Positions 59,694 to 64,000 of a DNA stretch of 64,000 nt are shown here, piece after piece (positions within the stretch are counted from its first letter, which is position 1; the number at the start of each line of letters is the position of its first letter). The stretch spans positions 51,391,593 to 51,455,592 of the forward strand of contig OZ024890.1 of the NCBI GenBank assembly GCA_964017195.1. The letters run 5' to 3'. Position numbers and translations under genes: made by a program. The notes below the pieces were generated by a model. That model was not told where the DNA came from and searched no databases. It was given only the letters and a program-made list of their open reading frames with translations. This DNA comes from Siderastrea radians (Eukaryota; Cnidaria; Anthozoa; Scleractinia; Rhizangiidae).

Positions 59694-59766
59694 AGAATCT
59701 TCCAATCACGATGAATGTAGGCTCAGAGAGATATCATAATTACTAGTATGGTTTACTTCCCCTTAA

Positions 59767-60294
59767 CCCTATTCAGACCGGGGGGCGGATTCTGCCCGCA
59801 CGGACTTTGGACATTTATAACCTTTTTAATAAGCAAGCTAAAGCCACCAAACTTGGCGAATTTTTCTTTAAATTTAACTGGGAACAATTTGGTATAGCAA
59901 GTCCTTGTCTATTAAGTTTGATTTTACCATTTTGAATTTTCCTCATTTTTATCAAAATGTTTTACTTTTTGAAGTAAATTTTACATTTTTAGATCATTTC
60001 GGTCTTAATTTATTGATTTTGATCACTTCTCGATCAACTTTGACGGTTTTTGAAGGTTTTGGAAAATCAAGAAATCCAAGAGGGCGGATCCAAGATGGTC
60101 GTCGTTTGGGAACAAAACGTTATTGTCCCGTCATATGACGTCATCAGCTTATGTTGCGGACCTCAATGGAAACTTTTTGGACGTACTATCTTTCCTTTAC
60201 GTTTTGTTGTCATAGCTTTAATATTCTCGGAATCCGCCCCACCCCCCCCCCCCCCCGGTCCCACAAGACCAAAAAAAGCCCAGTCTGAATAGGG
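59767..60294. mobile_element. 528-bp TTAA-type element
   Basis: Ends CCCTATTCAGAC(C/T)GGG are inverted, with TTAA immediately outside on both sides (59763-59766, 60295-60298). The interior is AT-rich with a C-run near 60240-60256. The inner TTTTGA...GATCACTT strings recur but no transposase frame is present. Confidence 0.85.
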
Positions 60295-60640
60295 TTAATA
60301 GGAAGTCCGTTTTCAGGACCTTTACTTTCACCCCAAGACGAATCAAAGGTAACAGGTGTGATAACGTTAATATGTTGATAGTGACTGGATTTTTTTAGGT
60401 ATTTATGGGTCTTAACCTATTCTGTGGAGAAAACGTCCACGAAGTTATTTACAAGCCGAAGTGAGTGTTCGGTCTACGAACCTTAGTTCATGTTCCCACG
60501 AATGCGTGATGGCAGATGAAACGTATTTTTTGTCTTTTTTAATCAGGCAACGACGCGAAATGAAAGAATTAAAGCTGAAACTTGCCTTGAATTCAACAGG
60601 AGCGTTTTGAAGTAGGTCCTCATAAGACAGCCAACTCTCT

Positions 60641-62997
60641 CTGAAAGAACAAGAGCAGCATTCTAAGAAGCAGAAAAATATTCCCTCGAAGATGTTACTA
60701 TGCTTCAGTGATCATAATCCAGTGTTTATTCCCTGCTACAGTGGAAACTGGGATTTAGAAAAAAGGGGATTAGAGACACTAAAATTGGGAATTGGCGACT
60801 AGGAATGCCCTTGAAACGGGAATCTGGTAAAATGAGGGTTGAGAAATGGGATTTTGAAGATAACTTGGGTTGGGAGGTTGGAATTACTCCTCCTTCAGGA
60901 ACCTCGTAAAAGCTGTGCACCGAAGTTCATTCAGCTCCTTAATTGCTGCTTTGTTGTGCGTGTGTGTTTTCCCGCAGTCCTGCGGTTGAGTTCAGTAAAG
61001 AAAAATATCGGGTAAAACTAATCACATTGTGAAAGTGTTGCGTCTTAAAAAAAACTAACCACAACTTATGGCCCATGCACTGAGGGCCCATCTACACTAA
61101 GCTAACCAAATTTACTTGTCTCTAACGAAAATCGTGAAAGTTTTGGCAAACGCGTCCTTGCTTTAAAAATGAGCAATACTCAAACAAAATGAAAAGGAAC
61201 ACCTATTTAAACCACTGAAAACCGAGCTTAAGTATTCCTAATTGTCGATGCAGTAGGCTCGCCGGGTGTTTAGACCGTTGACAGGACTAGGGCGCTTTCA
61301 CAGTTTGGTAATGTTTTCTTTTTTTTTTTTTTTTTGAATTGGTTGGGATTGGAAACGTCGTCCTCACTTGTGATCTGCAGTTTTTGACCGAGAAACTTTT
61401 TAAGGTAGATGAATATTCACCTAATGTGTACGGGCCCTTAATGTTCACACGACCAAGATGGACACGAAAAAAATGATGATATGATGAAAACTCTTCAAAT
61501 AGCACAGATCTATTACTTGTTATCTCGAGCTCCCCCTTTCTTGAGCAATTGTTTTGTTTCCCTTCTGCTTTCGACAGTTAACTGCCCGGCACTATTTTGG
61601 GTGCAACGTTATTGTAACTTGTACTTATAATAAATTAACCAATGGCAAGGGCGACGTAGGTCACACCTGCAAAGTTGAGTTCCCCTAGGGAAAGTTCCCA
61701 CAACGTGGAAAAAGCCGCAAACTGCTTATCACTTCCAACATGACATATCGGTCAGTGATTATCTATAAAAAATCACCTGGTGGTTGACTTCATTTTGCTG
61801 ATCATCAATCTGCATTTGACAGTGGTATCAGCAGAACTGGAGAACTATATATAGCAAACAAGAACAGAAATTTACTACTAATAATAATAATTATTGATAG
61901 ATTACTACAAAATTATCGTCATTTCCTTGTTATCCTTTCTTTGCAATCCATACCCAAGGATAGCGCGCGGACTTTAGGCAGGGATGGTTTCTAGATTATG
62001 GATAGGATTTTGCGTGCGATATGTGATGTTCCAAGAAGTGTTATATTGCTGGAATTTTTTCAAGACTAGCCGTCTAATCATTGCATTGTAATGACTGCAA
62101 TGGGTTGAAGTCCTTAGTAGACATGAAAATTGGCGAACATTATGGCGCCAGAGGGTAACCCCGCAATATTGCTCGGACTGTTTGAAGGTGGCAATGATGA
62201 GGTTCTTTTTTCGTCTTTTCTTACTCCGTTTCTTCGACGAATTGAATGTCAGAAGGGAATGTGGATAGGATGAGAATGAGATGAGATGAGACAAGGTACG
62301 TGAAGAAAACTATTTGTAACTTTTTGTTTTGTTCTGGCGTAAGATAATTTAGTTTCCATTGTTTGAGCCACTCACAAGAGCCAATGAAATAACACCTTTC
62401 AATTACTGCCGTAAGCAATAGTCTGTCGTTTATATTTTGGTAAGTGTTTTACTGCTCCAGGTCAAAAAATTGAGGCAGCACTGCTGGACAGTTTATCGCT
62501 GTGATTTTCCTCGACGTGTTTAAGTATTTGCCGTGACGTTGTTAAGGTTTTGGAAGCCAAGTTTTAAACATTTTATGGTGTCATTTTTATTATCCATAAG
62601 AGTATAGACCATGAAAAAATAGAGTCGATTTGTTTTTTTACAATAACAAAGAAAATTGCGAGCAAACAAGGCTTTAATACGCCTTTCAACATGAGTGTTT
62701 TAAGAAAACGCGCGCTAAAAGAAAAAACACAATTAGGCAGTGAATTAAGCGCTGCGTGAAACTGATAATGAAAAAATCTTACCAAGCTTTGACAATTTTT
62801 TGTTTTGTAACCGACAGCAAAATATACCAGACCCTGAATTATTACTTGAAAAGTACCAAACAAATCGCTCGGCAAAGTTTTTATCCGGCAAATTCCTTGA
62901 ATCGAGCATGGCTTCACAAGTGCATTCAAAATTCACGCAGCAAACTTGTTGTAACGAAAGTAAACTTCGGAAGCAAATTTGTATAAAACTGACGTAC
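60641..62997. other. no recognised gene; one inverted-repeat pair
   Basis: N-terminal ACSM exons would be expected here or beyond, but none was found. GGGCCCATCTACACTAAG at about 61087 and the inverted CCTAATGTGTACGGGCCC near 61435 suggest a miniature element of about 360 bp. Remaining open frames are short and unlike known proteins. Confidence 0.45.
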
Positions 62998-63171
62998 CTT
63001 TATTCCATTCGAAGAAGTGCTCAAATCCACTGAATTACTTCTCTGAGCTTGTGTAAATTCATTTTCATTCCTTTCTAAAGACGGTCGATCAGCAAATGAT
63101 TCTCGCCGTTCAAACGTTTTCGCTGTCAGACTATCAGAAATAATCTCTTCTTTTTGCCTCGCAGTTGGCTT
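62998..63171 (-). other. possible coding exon of an unidentified gene
   Basis: A 58-codon open segment lies between an AG acceptor (aacttag) and a good donor (AAAG|gtacgt), in phase 0 at both ends. The predicted peptide starts KPTARQKEEIISDSL and is hydrophilic, Ser/Glu/Arg-rich, with no recognised domain. The acceptor has a poor pyrimidine tract. It does not match any ACSM segment. Confidence 0.28.
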
Positions 63172-63600
63172 CTAAGTTCATTCAGTTAAAAGTCAAAATT
63201 TACAGACTACCAATTGTGTCCTCAATGAATATTTCCAGAATTGCTGTAGTTCCGTCACAGAAATTTTAAGAACCGGCAGGGCACAACAGATTAACTCGCA
63301 AAATTTCTCCCGGCCACGGACAAATGCGTTGAACCTGCATGACATCAGTTTTTATTGTCTATACTCTTGTACTGACAACAAGCAAGAGCCGATCAGCGCC
63401 CGAGAATTCTCACAGTTATTGTAAAAAGTGAAATACCATAACAAAAATGATTTATAGGAATGCACATCTCTGGGCTATAAAACTAGACTCAAAATTGTCG
63501 TTTACCCTGATTCAGCTTCCCGATCATGAAGCACATCTTCATTCGTGTGATTCTTTTGTGTTGTAACCAAATAACCATGGCCTTAAAAGTTGTTCCGCTC

Positions 63601-63640
63601 TGTCTGTATGTCTGTCTGTCTGTCTGTCTGTCTGTCGGTC
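63601..63640. repeat. TCTG microsatellite
   Basis: About eight TCTG units followed by degenerate TTTG/TCTG variants to about 63700. From 63172 to 64000 no gene or other feature was recognised. Confidence 0.85.
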
Positions 63641-64000
63641 AATTTGTCTGTCTGTTTGTTTCTTCCCTTGTTTATTTTTTGTTTTCCCTGTTTGCTTGTT
63701 TGTCATGCATCAGTACGATCAAATGCAGTCCGAATTAAAGAACAAACTTGAAGGCTCATATGATCTCGTTCTTTTGCTTGGAAATTACAGTGCTGGACGA
63801 TATTCTAATGAAGGAATACCCAGCGTTGTTCAAGCAAGAGCAGTGCAACTTCTCACAAATTAATTACACTAAAGTAGCTCCATTGTTTCGTATTGGGCAT
63901 TACCGTTCTCTCTTATTCCAAAGACCTGCTCTCAGCTTAACAGTTGGTTGAAGAGACGGTAATACTGATCCGGAGATTGGAATTTCAAATAACGCTGGGT

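Larger units (their letters stand above)
39039..60640 (-). pseudogene. ACSM-like: second acyl-CoA synthetase (ACSM family), central and C-terminal exons, disrupted
   Basis: Exons in transcript order: 60586-60640, 51863-51988, 51337-51390 (weak), 49773-49910, 48899-48976, 45261-45362, 43815-43866, 41256-41331, 39935-40031, 39746-39868, 39039-39128 (TGA at 39039-39041). Phases match at the joins checked. Family signatures in order: SWLSYEDLL, FTSGTTGKSK (P-loop; Ser where Pro is usual), YGQTE, RVKPYRPVGMFSRYV, DDPQKTAE...GDFYLT, GRIDDVI, PYEVESCLNEHPAV, TLTGKINRKEL (catalytic Lys region). Defects: a TAG at 41300-41302 replaces the Tyr of DEDGY; no exon was found for the SDTGW...PW..GA segment between 51863 and 51390; the exon ending at 39746 lacks the usual YKYPR motif. 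The N-terminal exons were not found up to 64000. The intron after the exon 60586-60640 would start with gcaagt, a GC donor. Either a decaying paralogue or an assembly-damaged gene. Confidence 0.8.

Noticed and set aside
927..60640. One single ACSM gene spanning the window with the glycosyltransferase inside an intron
   Set aside because: On the minus strand the N-terminal exons (927-3565) lie downstream of the C-terminal exons (39039-60640), so a collinear transcript is impossible.

Overview
The window is metazoan nuclear DNA: AT-rich, intron-dense genes with GT-AG boundaries, a Penelope-type retroelement fragment and many short inverted-repeat transposons. The gene set and repeat style fit a cnidarian, most likely an anthozoan (coral or anemone). 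That assignment is an inference; no rRNA or mitochondrial marker is present. All recognisable genes lie on the minus strand.

Layout, left to right. (1) 927-3565: the first four coding exons of a medium-chain acyl-CoA synthetase (ACSM family); the rest lies beyond the left edge. (2) 7408-26537: a complete 17-exon gene for a PA14-domain beta-1,4-N-acetylgalactosaminyltransferase of the B4GALNT3/4 type. The exons were joined by hand, every phase matches, and the product is 1153 aa. (3) 26.5-38.9 kb: no confirmed gene; transposon-rich, with a 2.3-kb inverted-repeat element at 29511-31817, a larger composite repeat to about 34.5 kb, palindromic TTAA elements and a Penelope remnant at 37932-38543. 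(4) 39039-60640: the central and C-terminal exons of a second ACSM gene. It has an in-frame TAG in a conserved exon, no recognisable exon for one conserved segment and an aberrant penultimate exon end, so it is probably a pseudogene. Its introns carry several transposons and long microsatellites. (5) 60.6-64 kb: no confirmed gene, one possible exon at 62998-63171.

The genes do not form a pathway. ACSM enzymes activate carboxylic acids to acyl-CoA, usually in mitochondria. The B4GALNT enzyme is a Golgi type II membrane protein that caps GlcNAc with GalNAc (LacdiNAc) on glycoproteins. Two ACSM loci in the same orientation flank the glycosyltransferase. In this window the two loci hold non-overlapping, complementary halves of the protein.

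The most interesting non-genic signal is a set of transposons with perfect 7-bp target duplications and CA/TG-type ends: two full-length palindromic copies of about 830 bp, plus elements of 2.3 and 1.1 kb that share internal sequence. Also present are nested TA-type miniature elements and several TTAA-type elements. No CRISPR array, operon, tRNA or rRNA gene was seen.
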